NCBI GenBank assembly: GCA_021205185.1
Contig: JAJPYB010000004.1
Span: forward strand, 1-64,000
Reading direction: 5' to 3'
DNA length: 64,000 nucleotides
DNA from: Ruminococcus sp.
GTDB taxonomy: Bacteria; Bacillota; Clostridia; Oscillospirales; Ruminococcaceae
The translations under genes were made by a program, and so were the position numbers. Shown one piece after another: positions 54,659 through 62,122 of this stretch (positions within the stretch are counted from its first letter, which is position 1; each line of letters begins with the position of its first letter). Under the pieces are notes generated by a model, which was given only the letters and a program-made list of their open reading frames with translations, searched no databases and had not been told where the DNA came from.

Positions 54659-55533
54659 TGCAGGGTATAATAACAAAACTTATCGGGGGCACATATAGTG
54701 TTTGTGCCTCCGATACTATATATGAATGTAAGGCGAGGGGAATTTTCAGAAAAAAGGGAATCTCGCCTGTCTGCGGAGATAATGTTGAAATTGAAACGCA
54801 GGGAGATATTGCGGTTATTACAAAGGTTTTAGAGAGAAAATCCTTTATAGTAAGGCCGCCCCTTGCAAATCTCGACTGCTTGGTTTTGGTAAATTCGGTA
54901 GTTTCTCCGTCGGTGAATTTAGAGCTTGTAGACAAGTTTTCAGCTGTTGCCGTTCACAAGGGAATAGAGCCGATAATTGTGTTTACAAAAACCGACCTTA
55001 AACAAGCGGACAAGCTGTTTGAAATCTATAAAAGCTGCGGCTTTAAGACCTTTTGCATAAACAATAATGAAAAGGGCGACGCTCTGCCGCTCAAGAGGTA
55101 TCTACAGGGTAAAATTTCAGCCTTCACAGGAAATACAGGCGTTGGCAAATCGAGCCTTATAAACAATATGTTCGGGGAAATTCTGGTTGACACAAACGAA
55201 ATAAGCCAGAAGCTCGGACGCGGTAAGCATACCACAAGGCACACCGAGCTTTACCCCATAGAGGGCGGAGGATATATCGCCGACACCCCTGGTTTTTCTA
55301 CCTTTGAAACGAACAGATATGAAATAATAAAAAAGGAAGAGCTTCAATATTGCTTCCCTGAATTTGACGAGTATCTGGGGAAGTGCAGATTTTTAGATTG
55401 CACTCATACAAGCGAGCCTGACTGCGCCGTAATTCAAGCGGTTGAAGAAGGAACAATAAAGCCGACAAGGTATCAAAGCTACAAGAAAATGTACGAGGAG
55501 GCAAAGAGCATAAAGGAATGGGAAATAGAATAA
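54658..55533 (+). CDS. rsgA: Ribosome small-subunit GTPase RsgA
   Basis: The 291-residue GTPase aids 30S maturation. The order of motifs is circularly permuted: G4 VFTKTDL comes before G1 GNTGVGKSSLIN and G3 DTPGFSTF. The N-terminal OB fold and the C-terminal zinc knuckle (CRFLDCTHTSEPDC) are present. The GTG start shares a base with the prkC stop. The end overlaps thiN by 16 bases. The Bacillus rpe gene between rsgA and thiN is absent. Confidence 0.96.
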   Translation: MQGIITKLIGGTYSVCASDTIYECKARGIFRKKGISPVCGDNVEIETQGDIAVITKVLERKSFIVRPPLANLDCLVLVNSVVSPSVNLELVDKFSAVAVHKGIEPIIVFTKTDLKQADKLFEIYKSCGFKTFCINNNEKGDALPLKRYLQGKISAFTGNTGVGKSSLINNMFGEILVDTNEISQKLGRGKHTTRHTELYPIEGGGYIADTPGFSTFETNRYEIIKKEELQYCFPEFDEYLGKCRFLDCTHTSEPDCAVIQAVEEGTIKPTRYQSYKKMYEEAKSIKEWEIE

Positions 55534-56156
55534 ATAAAGCGTACATTTTTGCAGGCCCCGACCTTGAGGACATTTCCTTTTTAAATGGTATTGATTTTTC
55601 AAACGGCTACCTTATAGCGGCGGACTGCGGAATTGAAATTTTAAACAGGCTGAATCTTTCGCCAAACCTTATAATCGGCGACTTCGATTCGCATAAAAAG
55701 CCTGAGGGTGCAGACTGCGAAATTCTGACCTTTAAAATTGAAAAAGACGATACTGACACTATGCTTTGCGTGAAAAATGCGCTCGAAGCGGGATATAGCG
55801 ATATAACAATAATTTCAGGCGTCGGCGGCAGACTTGACCACACGATTGCGAACATTCAGACGCTAAGCTACATTTTAAATAACGGCGCTGTTGGAAGAAT
55901 ACTGTCTGACAAAACTGAGATTTATCTGCTTTCAGGCGGCAGCTATTCGTTTGACAAGAGAGCAGGATATTCCATGTCGCTTTTTAGTTATAGCGAAAGA
56001 GTTTCAAATCTTTCAATAAGCGGAGCAAAGTATAATGCTAGTAGCGTTCAGATTGACAACACCTTTCCGCTCGGTGTGAGCAACGAAATAGTAAAAGACA
56101 GCTGCAGCGTGTCGTTTGACGAGGGTTGTCTGCTGGTAGTGTTTTCAAGACTTTAA
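55518..56156 (+). CDS. thiN: Thiamine pyrophosphokinase
   Basis: The 212-residue enzyme converts thiamine to thiamine diphosphate. It has the loop AADCGIEILNRLNLSPNLII, GDFDSHKKP, the catalytic KDDTDTMLCVKNAL, and GGVGGRLDHTIANI-like residues (SGVGGRLDH). The C-terminus is the beta-roll domain with SLFSYSERVSNLSISGAKY. It overlaps rsgA by 16 bases; the order rsgA-thiN-spoVM follows Bacillus apart from missing rpe. Confidence 0.94.
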   Translation: MGNRINKAYIFAGPDLEDISFLNGIDFSNGYLIAADCGIEILNRLNLSPNLIIGDFDSHKKPEGADCEILTFKIEKDDTDTMLCVKNALEAGYSDITIISGVGGRLDHTIANIQTLSYILNNGAVGRILSDKTEIYLLSGGSYSFDKRAGYSMSLFSYSERVSNLSISGAKYNASSVQIDNTFPLGVSNEIVKDSCSVSFDEGCLLVVFSRL

Positions 56157-56168
56157 CTAAAAGTAAGA

Positions 56169-56250
56169 TGCCCCCACTTCACGCATTAGGCTTCACCAAA
56201 CGCTCGAAACGCATTAAACTTCGTTTAACGCTGGGCGGCGGGTTCCACTT
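56169..56250. repeat. Candidate dispersed element between thiN and spoVM
   Basis: The stretch holds short echoes (CACTTCACGCATTAGG, CGAAACGCATTAAAC, GTTTAACGC) and a hairpin, GCATTAAAC-TTC-GTTTAACGC, with one mismatch. No coding pattern is seen. It resembles the palindromic intergenic block near 37 kb in style but not in sequence. Confidence 0.4.
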
Positions 56251-56263
56251 ATTTTTGAATGAC

Positions 56264-56276
56264 GGGGCAAAGCCCC
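56264..56276 (+). terminator. Small hairpin GGGGC-AAA-GCCCC
   Basis: A perfect 5-bp GC stem follows thiN and precedes TTATTG. It may end the thiN transcript weakly and let some reach spoVM. Confidence 0.4.
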
Positions 56277-56341
56277 TTATTGAACACTTTTTTGAAATTC
56301 ACATATCATAGTATTAAACTTGAATTTCAGGAGATGATACT

Positions 56342-56425
56342 ATGAAAATCGTAATTGTAAAGCCGGGAGCATTCCTTTCAGGAATTTTAAGACGAGTATA
56401 CAACGTGAGAAAAACAAGTACATAA
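56342..56425 (+). CDS. spoVM: Stage V sporulation protein M
   Basis: A 27-codon gene behind CAGGAGA encodes MKIVIVKPGAFLSGILRRVY followed by NVRKTST. It matches the 26-residue Bacillus SpoVM (MKFYTIKLPKFLGGIVRAML) at Met1, Lys2, Lys7, Phe11, Leu12, Gly14, Ile15 and Arg17. It is a short amphipathic helix with a basic end. The helix-breaking Pro is at 8 rather than 9. In Bacillus SpoVM recognises the curved forespore membrane and anchors the SpoIVA coat base. The place after prkC-rsgA-thiN is exactly the Bacillus order. The gene is too short for most gene finders. Confidence 0.88.
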   Translation: MKIVIVKPGAFLSGILRRVYNVRKTST

Positions 56426-56439
56426 CAGTTTAAATCGCA

Positions 56440-56469
56440 AAGGGGCGGCATTTTATTTTGCCGCCCCTT
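56440..56469 (+). terminator. Terminator of spoVM / end of the conserved cluster
   Basis: AAGGGGCGGCA pairs perfectly with TGCCGCCCCTT around TTTTATTT, then GCTTGTT. The stem is very stable. Confidence 0.8.
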
Positions 56470-56531
56470 GCTTGTTAAAGAGCGAGCTGTGTAACAATAA
56501 AATGAACGTAAGGTAAAATTTTAAAAGGCTA

Positions 56532-56560
56532 TTGTGAATACAATAATAATGTGGTAAAAT
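56532..56560 (+). promoter_or_regulatory. Sigma-A promoter of the GH26 gene
   Basis: TTGTGA and TAAAAT with a 17-base spacer. Confidence 0.55.
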
Positions 56561-56594
56561 GTACTGAACAATAGAGAATGAGGAGTGATTTAAA

Positions 56595-57548
56595 ATGTAT
56601 ACACCGTGTGTAAAGAACGCAACAAGTGAAGTGAAGAGCGTTCTTGAGTTTTTACATGAAATATCTGGGAAAGCAATTATCACAGGGCAGCACACACAAA
56701 CGGTGCTTCAGGAGGAGCTTTTATACATCAGACACGTTACAAAGAAAATGCCTGCTCTTTTAGGATTTGAGCTTTTATCCTATTCCGGCAATATAAACTA
56801 TTCTGACGCAAGCGATGAATGCCTGACGGAGATTTACGAAAATAAAAACACAATGTCAAAGGCTTACGAGTGGGCGGAAAAAAGAGGGCTTATAACATTT
56901 ACATGGCATTGGTTTTCACCGCTCGGCGGCAGAGACAAATCCTTCTATACAAAAAACACAAGCTTTGACCCTCACGGCGTTTTGATTGAGGGAACTAACG
57001 AAAGACGTGCCTTCTACAGAGATTTAGACGAGATGGCAAAGATACTTGACGGCTTTAAGAAAAGGAATATTCCTGTTATCTGGCGACCGTTTCACGAAGC
57101 GGAGGGAGAATGGTTCTGGTGGGGAAGTCAAGGCCCCGTCATTGCGGCGAAGCTTTACAAGCTGATGTTTAATTACTTCACTCAGGAAAAGGAGCTTAAC
57201 AATCTTATCTGGGTGTGGAACTGTCCGCTGAAGGAAAGCTATGTTGGAGATGACTATTGCGATATAATTTCACGAGATGTGTATCTTGAGCCGCATAGCT
57301 TATCAGATTACGAAAAGGAGAGACGTGAGCTCTCGCTGATTACCGACAGCGATAAAATAATGGCGCTTGCTGAGGTTGGTACATATCCTGACATTAACGC
57401 TTTGAAGGAAGTGCCTTCAAGCTGGGCGTACTATATGCTTTGGAGCAAGGAGTTTTGCTCGGACAAATACAATGGCGACAAGATCTTAAAGGAGCTTTAT
57501 AACAGCGACTATGCAATAACGCTCGACAAGCTGCCGAAGCTTTACTAG
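56595..57548 (+). CDS. GH26 beta-mannanase-type hydrolase, cytoplasmic
   Basis: The 317-residue enzyme starts near ISGKAIITGQHTQT, typical of GH26. The acid/base Glu168 lies in IWRPFHEAEGEWFWWG and the nucleophile Glu260 in ALAEVGTYPD. FTWHWFSPLGG and IWVWNCP match substrate-binding strands. There is no signal peptide, dockerin or binding module, so it should hydrolyse imported manno-oligosaccharides inside the cell, although GH26 also includes other specificities. It has its own promoter and terminator. Confidence 0.9.
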   Translation: MYTPCVKNATSEVKSVLEFLHEISGKAIITGQHTQTVLQEELLYIRHVTKKMPALLGFELLSYSGNINYSDASDECLTEIYENKNTMSKAYEWAEKRGLITFTWHWFSPLGGRDKSFYTKNTSFDPHGVLIEGTNERRAFYRDLDEMAKILDGFKKRNIPVIWRPFHEAEGEWFWWGSQGPVIAAKLYKLMFNYFTQEKELNNLIWVWNCPLKESYVGDDYCDIISRDVYLEPHSLSDYEKERRELSLITDSDKIMALAEVGTYPDINALKEVPSSWAYYMLWSKEFCSDKYNGDKILKELYNSDYAITLDKLPKLY

Positions 57549-57563
57549 AGTCAAGACGATTTC

Positions 57564-57600
57564 CCGCACAGGCATTAAAATTTTGTCTGTGCGGATTTTG
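57564..57600 (+). terminator. Terminator of the GH26 gene
   Basis: CCGCACAG pairs with CTGTGCGG, followed by ATTTTG. Confidence 0.75.
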
Positions 57601-57620
57601 TACAGCAAAAGCAAAATAAG

Positions 57621-57649
57621 TTGCAATTTATGTCGAGCTTTGGTATAAT
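57621..57649 (+). promoter_or_regulatory. Sigma-A promoter of the YdjGHI-like operon
   Basis: TTGCAA and TATAAT with a 17-base spacer, about 70 bases before the first gene. It is not a SigW-type promoter (no AAC/CGTA pair seen). Confidence 0.65.
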
Positions 57650-57718
57650 AAAATATGGCAAAGCTCCGCTTTGAATGAGTCGGAGCCATTTACAAATAAA
57701 CGAGAGGAAGAACGCTTT

Positions 57719-58021
57719 ATGAATTTTTTTAGAAAACTGGCGATGCAGGTAAGCCTCATAGCCTTTAGCTTTTATATGTTTTCCTTTTCAGTCGGAGCGT
57801 ATTCTTCATCAGATTCCGGCGGCTCGTCGAGCTATTATTTTTTTGCGGCGGTAGTTGGCGGAATTATAGTAGCGCTCATTGTGGCTTCTACTCTTGTTTC
57901 AATGAGCCGCACCAAGCATAAATCAACGCAAGCAGACCATTACATATCTTCTCCTGTTACAATTTCTGGTAAGCAGGACAGATTTATAAGACGGGAAACC
58001 AGACGAATTGATAAACGCTAA
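57719..58021 (+). CDS. Small membrane protein, first gene of YdjGHI-like operon
   Basis: The 100-residue protein starts at the ATG at 57719 behind GAGGAAG; the longer frame has no site. It has an N-terminal hydrophobic segment (about 9-26), a Ser/Gly-rich outside loop (SSSDSGGSSSYY), a second membrane helix (about 38-61), and a basic tail (RFIRRETRRIDKR). It is not recognised as a named family. Twelve bases separate it from the zinc-ribbon gene, so it is probably a subunit or helper of that membrane complex. Confidence 0.7.
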   Translation: MNFFRKLAMQVSLIAFSFYMFSFSVGAYSSSDSGGSSSYYFFAAVVGGIIVALIVASTLVSMSRTKHKSTQADHYISSPVTISGKQDRFIRRETRRIDKR

Positions 58022-58032
58022 GGAGAAAACAA

Positions 58033-59115
58033 ATGGCACAAAATCTTGCATATAAATGTCCTACCTGCGGAGGAGAGCTTGCGTGGAACGCTCAGACGAG
58101 AAGCTTTAAGTGTAAATATTGCGAGGACGAATTTACCAATGAGCAGCTCGAGCAGCTGGGCGAGAACGAAATAAATGAGCAGAGGGCTGAAAAGCACCGA
58201 GAGCTTGATGGCGACAAAAAGCTTTATACCGCAACGGACGGAACCGACAACAGCGACTTAGTTGTGTATACCTGCTCTCATTGCGGAGCGGAAATTATAA
58301 CAAACAGAACAACAGCGGCAACCATCTGTGTTTATTGCCAGAGTCCGATTGTAATGTCGGAGCAGGTAATAGGCGACTTCTCGCCGAAGTATATCATTCC
58401 TTTTAAAATTGAAAAGGCAAAGGTTATGGAAGCCTTTAAAAGCTTTGCAAAAAAGCCGCTTACTCCGAAGGCGTTTAACCCGGACGCTGTAGTTGAAAAA
58501 ATGCAGGGCGTTTATGTTCCGTTCTGGTTTTATTCTGCAACTGCAACAGGCTCGGTAAGAGGAACGGGCGAAACAGCAAAAAGGTATAATCGTGGCGCAA
58601 GTCAGTTTAGAGAAACCTGCTACTATGAGTTTACTCGTTCGGGAAGTATTGAAATAGATAAGGTACCTGTTGACGCTTCAAAGAAAATAGAAAACGACGC
58701 TATGGATTCGATAGAGCCTTATGACACAAGAGATTTAAAGGAGTTTTCTCCCGCCTACCTTGCAGGCTTTTTAGCCGAAAGGTACGACCAAAGCTCAGCC
58801 GAATGCTTTGAGCGAGCGGAGCTTAGAATAAAAAATTCCCTTGAGTCAAATCTCAAAAGAACCACGTCTTATGATAATGTACATATAAAAAGCTTCGACG
58901 CAAAGGTCGAGGTTAAAAGCTGCGATTACGCGCTGCTACCGACGTGGCTTTTGTATACAAAATACAAGGGCGAAAGCTATTTGTTTGCAATGAACGGACA
59001 GACGGGAAAGTTTATAGGAAATCTTCCTATCGACAATACGAAGCTTGCAATTTATTCAGCGCTCGGCTTTGTCGCAGGATTTATCATAGTATATTTGATG
59101 ATGTTGTTTTTCTAA
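58033..59115 (+). CDS. TFIIB-type zinc-ribbon membrane protein (YdjG-like)
   Basis: The 360-residue protein opens with KCPTCGGELAWNAQTRSFKC and KYC, a zinc ribbon, then a second ribbon, CSHCGAEIITNRTTAATICVYC. A beta-rich middle region includes PKYIIPFKIEKAKVMEAF and VYVPFWFYSATATGSVRG, and one membrane helix closes the protein (about 337-358). This is the layout of Bacillus YdjG and related proteins named as DNA helicases by mistake in databases. In Bacillus the ydjGHI genes act with PspA in the envelope response to antimicrobial peptides. The next gene follows after 14 bases. Confidence 0.82.
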   Translation: MAQNLAYKCPTCGGELAWNAQTRSFKCKYCEDEFTNEQLEQLGENEINEQRAEKHRELDGDKKLYTATDGTDNSDLVVYTCSHCGAEIITNRTTAATICVYCQSPIVMSEQVIGDFSPKYIIPFKIEKAKVMEAFKSFAKKPLTPKAFNPDAVVEKMQGVYVPFWFYSATATGSVRGTGETAKRYNRGASQFRETCYYEFTRSGSIEIDKVPVDASKKIENDAMDSIEPYDTRDLKEFSPAYLAGFLAERYDQSSAECFERAELRIKNSLESNLKRTTSYDNVHIKSFDAKVEVKSCDYALLPTWLLYTKYKGESYLFAMNGQTGKFIGNLPIDNTKLAIYSALGFVAGFIIVYLMMLFF

Positions 59116-59129
59116 ATGAGGAGTTTTAA

Positions 59130-59846
59130 ATGAGCGGAATTTATACTACTGCTCTTGTAGTCTGCTTTTCGATTATTTTTGTAATTGTAATTCTGATTGT
59201 AGCTGTCACTATGATATTAAGGGGCATAAGACTTTCTTCAAGAAGCTCGCTGGGGCAGATTGTAAACGCTATACAGCAGGCTGACGATGAGCAAATGATG
59301 ACGCCGAAAACCGTTTCGGGAGCGGAGCCGGTATATAGACAAATGATAGCAAGGGATTTTCCTGAATTTAATCTGGAGCTTGCAAAAAGCTATATTAGCG
59401 GAGCGCTGTCGGAATATTTTCACGCCAAAGCTACTCGCAATGCAGGAGTTTTAAGAGATAATTGTACGGCGCAATATTGCGACGCTTTGCAGTCGCAGTT
59501 TAATAATGAAAAGCTTACTAACAAGCAACCCGAGAATTATACAAATATAAAGGTACACAGAGTGGTCGTTTCAAACTATTTGCGAAACGGTGAGGAAGCA
59601 CAGATTACCTTTGAAGCGGCAGTTGGATATGCTTTAAACGGAAGACCTTCCCAGCACAAGTACAAGGTGAACTACTCGTATTTTCTGTCTTACGGAGCAA
59701 GAGGAGAAAACGAAAGCCTGAAGTGCTCAAATTGCGGTGCGCCGATTGAATCGGTTGGAGTAAAGGTTTGCCCGTATTGTAATGAAGTAATTGAAGCGTC
59801 TGTTGAGCGAACGTGGAAAATTACAGACATCAGTATGGTGATATGA
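59130..59846 (+). CDS. TIM44-like / zinc-ribbon membrane protein (YdjH-like)
   Basis: The 238-residue protein has an N-terminal membrane helix (about 7-32). A TIM44-like alpha/beta domain follows (about 70-190; PEFNLELAKSYISGALSEYF and INIKVHRVVV-type strands). A zinc ribbon, CSNCGAPIESVGVKVCPYC, and a short final strand end the protein. The arrangement fits Bacillus YdjH. It may bridge the zinc-ribbon partner and the SPFH protein encoded next. No catalytic residue is expected. Confidence 0.78.
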   Translation: MSGIYTTALVVCFSIIFVIVILIVAVTMILRGIRLSSRSSLGQIVNAIQQADDEQMMTPKTVSGAEPVYRQMIARDFPEFNLELAKSYISGALSEYFHAKATRNAGVLRDNCTAQYCDALQSQFNNEKLTNKQPENYTNIKVHRVVVSNYLRNGEEAQITFEAAVGYALNGRPSQHKYKVNYSYFLSYGARGENESLKCSNCGAPIESVGVKVCPYCNEVIEASVERTWKITDISMVI

Positions 59847-59892
59847 CAAAAATGGAGCGTTCTCCAAAATAATAGAAAAGAGGTAAATTGTT

Positions 59893-61236
59893 ATGGGTTT
59901 AATTAAAATGGCAGTTCAAGCGGTCAGCACTAATCTGAAGGATCAGGTTGTTGATTATTTCCGCTGCGACGGAATGACGCAAGACTATATGGCAAAGCCT
60001 GCAACCAAGATTGTAAGAGGCTCTGCTGTAAACAATGCAAGCGATCTTGTAATTACAAACGGTTCTGTTTTTGACGTTGCTGTAGGACAAGCGGCAGTTC
60101 TGGTTGAAAACGGAAAGGTACATGATTTTGTAATTGCTGATACTGAACAGACAACAGGACAGTATAGGTACGATTCAACCGTTGAGCCGTCTTTGCTCGG
60201 CGGAGGTTTTAAGGACTTTATTCCTTCGCTTAAAAATATCGGACACCGTTTTACTGCGGGCGGACAGTCTACAAATACTATGCGATTGGTTTATATCAAT
60301 ATAAAACCGCTGACGGATAACCCTGTAGGCTTTGGAAATATTCCTTTCCGTGACGGAGAAACAAGAATTACCGTCAACGCTCAGGGACACGGTGCGTTCG
60401 AGTTTCAGATTAAAAACCCGATTGCGTTTTACGAAAATGTAATTATGAACCCTGATAAGGCGCTTACAAGATCAAGCGACGATGGCTCGAAGATAATCTC
60501 TATGATGAAAAATGAGATGAAGCCGAAGTTCCAGATTGCCCTTACTCAGATTTCTGCTAAAATGATTCCCTATGATCAGATCGGCGCTTACCCTGACGAG
60601 CTTGCCGCTGAAATGAACAAGCAGCTCGAACAGCAATGGCTTGAGAAGCGGGGAATCGTTCTGACAAGCCTTGCTATCGAGCTTAATATCGACGACGAAA
60701 GCAAGGATAAGATTTCCAAGTTCCAGGAGGCTGCTGCCGCTCAGAACAACGGTCTTCTCTACGCTATGGACAGAATGAGCATCAACAAGGCGAGAGAAGC
60801 TGCTGCTGAGAATGAAGGCGGCGCTATGGCAGGCTTTATGGGTATGGGATTTGCAGGCGGTACTATGAGTCAGCCAATGGAAGCTCCGAGCGGTAACGCT
60901 CCGCAAGGCTCAATATCTGCTGTTTATAACGCTCAGACTGCCGGCGCTACGCAGCAGACCGCTCCCGAAAGCTGGACCTGCGAATGCGGAAAGACAGGAA
61001 ACACCGGAAAATTCTGCGCTGAATGCGGAAAGCCAAAGCCGCAAAACGGATGGACCTGCGAGTGCGGAGCTTTAAACAAGGACAAGTTCTGTACCGAGTG
61101 CGGCAAGAAAAAGCCAGTTGGCGAGCCGCTTTACAGGTGCGATAAGTGCGGCTGGGAGCCTGAAGACCCGAAAAATCCGCCAAAGTTCTGTCCGCAATGC
61201 GGCGACCCGTTTGGCGACGAGGACAAGATTCAGTAA
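59893..61236 (+). CDS. SPFH/band-7 protein with C-terminal zinc ribbons (YdjI-like)
   Basis: The 447-residue protein has a virion-core-type SPFH domain (about 30-300; SDLVITNGSVFDVAVGQAAV, GFGNIPFRDGETRITVNAQG, EKRGIVLTSLAIELNIDDES). A Gly/Met-rich linker follows (about 315-345), then three zinc ribbons in the last 100 residues, with pairs such as CECGKTGNTGKFCAECG and CECGALNKDKFCTECG. SPFH proteins form membrane-associated rings or microdomains. Bacillus YdjI has this order of domains. It completes the operon; a strong terminator follows. Confidence 0.88.
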   Translation: MGLIKMAVQAVSTNLKDQVVDYFRCDGMTQDYMAKPATKIVRGSAVNNASDLVITNGSVFDVAVGQAAVLVENGKVHDFVIADTEQTTGQYRYDSTVEPSLLGGGFKDFIPSLKNIGHRFTAGGQSTNTMRLVYINIKPLTDNPVGFGNIPFRDGETRITVNAQGHGAFEFQIKNPIAFYENVIMNPDKALTRSSDDGSKIISMMKNEMKPKFQIALTQISAKMIPYDQIGAYPDELAAEMNKQLEQQWLEKRGIVLTSLAIELNIDDESKDKISKFQEAAAAQNNGLLYAMDRMSINKAREAAAENEGGAMAGFMGMGFAGGTMSQPMEAPSGNAPQGSISAVYNAQTAGATQQTAPESWTCECGKTGNTGKFCAECGKPKPQNGWTCECGALNKDKFCTECGKKKPVGEPLYRCDKCGWEPEDPKNPPKFCPQCGDPFGDEDKIQ

Positions 61237-61253
61237 TCAAATATTTGTATGCT

Positions 61254-61291
61254 ATCCACTCTCTTTGTTGGTAAAGAGGGTGGATTTTTTT
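61254..61291 (+). terminator. Terminator of the YdjGHI-like operon
   Basis: ATCCACTCTCTTT pairs with AAAGAGGGTGGAT (one mismatch) around GTTGGT, then TTTTTTT. The next 300 bases to 61625 are AT-rich and hold only the promoter and dyad below. Confidence 0.9.
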
Positions 61292-61463
61292 GTCAGCTTT
61301 TACGCATAGGAATAAAACTGATAGCAATATTAGCAAAATTCAAAAACCAAAAACGAAGATTTTGTAAATCAAGATAATAATATTAGCTAAATTTGTTAAA
61401 CTTGCACAAACATAGCATTTCTATTTTGTGGAAATTGCCGAAATTTATTTAATCCTATAAAAA

Positions 61464-61488
61464 ACACTTTAAAAATTGAGAAAAGTGT
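61464..61488. promoter_or_regulatory. Inverted repeat overlapping a promoter
   Basis: ACACTTT and AAAGTGT lie 11 bases apart and fill the interval from the -35 to the -10 region of the following promoter. This is the position of a repressor operator, though AT-rich DNA gives such dyads by chance. Confidence 0.4.
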
Positions 61489-61496
61489 GTTATACT
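61468..61496 (+). promoter_or_regulatory. Candidate promoter of the secreted-protein/FtsX operon
   Basis: TATACT is a good -10; the -35 at 17 bases is the weak TTTAAA. The leader is about 120 bases and includes a stray AAAGGGGTG site with the three-codon reading ATG CAG GAA. Confidence 0.45.
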
Positions 61497-61625
61497 AATA
61501 TTGGTGAAAGAAGAGGGAACTTCACTAATAAGTCAAAGGGGTGAGTCCAATGCAGGAATAAGTCCAGCACATATCCAATACAGAACAATTATAAAGGAAA
61601 ATAAAACAATAGAGGAGGATTTAAT

Positions 61626-62066
61626 ATGAAGTTAAAGAAAATTTTATTTTCGATTATTTGTGCCGCATTATTAGTCGGCTCTACTATCGCTTGCTTTGCT
61701 AGTGCAAGCACGGGAACGGATGCGTCAATTCAATCTACGAAAAGCTATACGTATACTGCTACATATAATGGCGCCACGCTGAAAGCGATGGGTCAACCAG
61801 GCTCACCTGCATCAATCTCGCAAATATATGTTGCTTCTACTGATGACAATGAATATTATGGTGAGGTGTATATCAGCAGGGCGATTCGAGGCAAGGTTAT
61901 TGAAGATACTGACACAGGAGTAGTTTCTTTTGGTAACGGCTTAGCAGCGAGTGTAGCTCAAGATAGTAGCAATACAGGTACATATGTTCACCAAATATAT
62001 TTACACGCTGGTTCACCCGTTTCTTCGCCAATTATTAAAACGATAGATAAAACCATTAGCTTCTAG
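61626..62066 (+). CDS. Small secreted protein of unknown function
   Basis: The 146-residue product has a Sec signal peptide (KKILFSIICAALLVGSTIA, cleavage near CFASA). The mature part of about 118 residues is rich in Ser, Thr, Gly and Tyr and has no cysteine; it should fold as beta strands (YTYTATYNGATLKAM, YGEVYISRAIRGKVI). The start sits behind AGAGGAGG. A strong stem-loop separates it from two FtsX-like permeases, an arrangement seen for secreted peptides with dedicated ABC or immunity systems. I do not recognise the family; the lactococcin-972 type was considered but its motifs are absent. Confidence 0.7.
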   Translation: MKLKKILFSIICAALLVGSTIACFASASTGTDASIQSTKSYTYTATYNGATLKAMGQPGSPASISQIYVASTDDNEYYGEVYISRAIRGKVIEDTDTGVVSFGNGLAASVAQDSSNTGTYVHQIYLHAGSPVSSPIIKTIDKTISF

Positions 62067-62074
62067 TAAAAACT

Positions 62075-62102
62075 CGTTCTGCCTGCTCTTGCAGGCAGAA
62101 CG
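62075..62102 (+). promoter_or_regulatory. Perfect 12-bp intercistronic stem-loop
   Basis: CGTTCTGCCTGC-TCTT-GCAGGCAGAACG lies between the secreted protein and the permease gene. It is followed by TACTTTATGG rather than a T-run. It may stabilise the upstream mRNA or partly terminate, giving more secreted protein than permease. Confidence 0.7.
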
Positions 62103-62122
62103 TACTTTATGGACTGAGAAAA

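Noticed and set aside
61551-61562. Three-codon upstream reading (ATG CAG GAA TAA)
   Set aside because: A good AAAGGGGTG site precedes it, but so short a reading cannot be supported as a gene; kept only as a note in the leader.
61626-62066. Lactococcin-972 family bacteriocin
   Set aside because: The gene order (secreted protein plus permeases) is similar, but the Trp/Gly/His-rich motifs of that family are absent and the mature part is too long.
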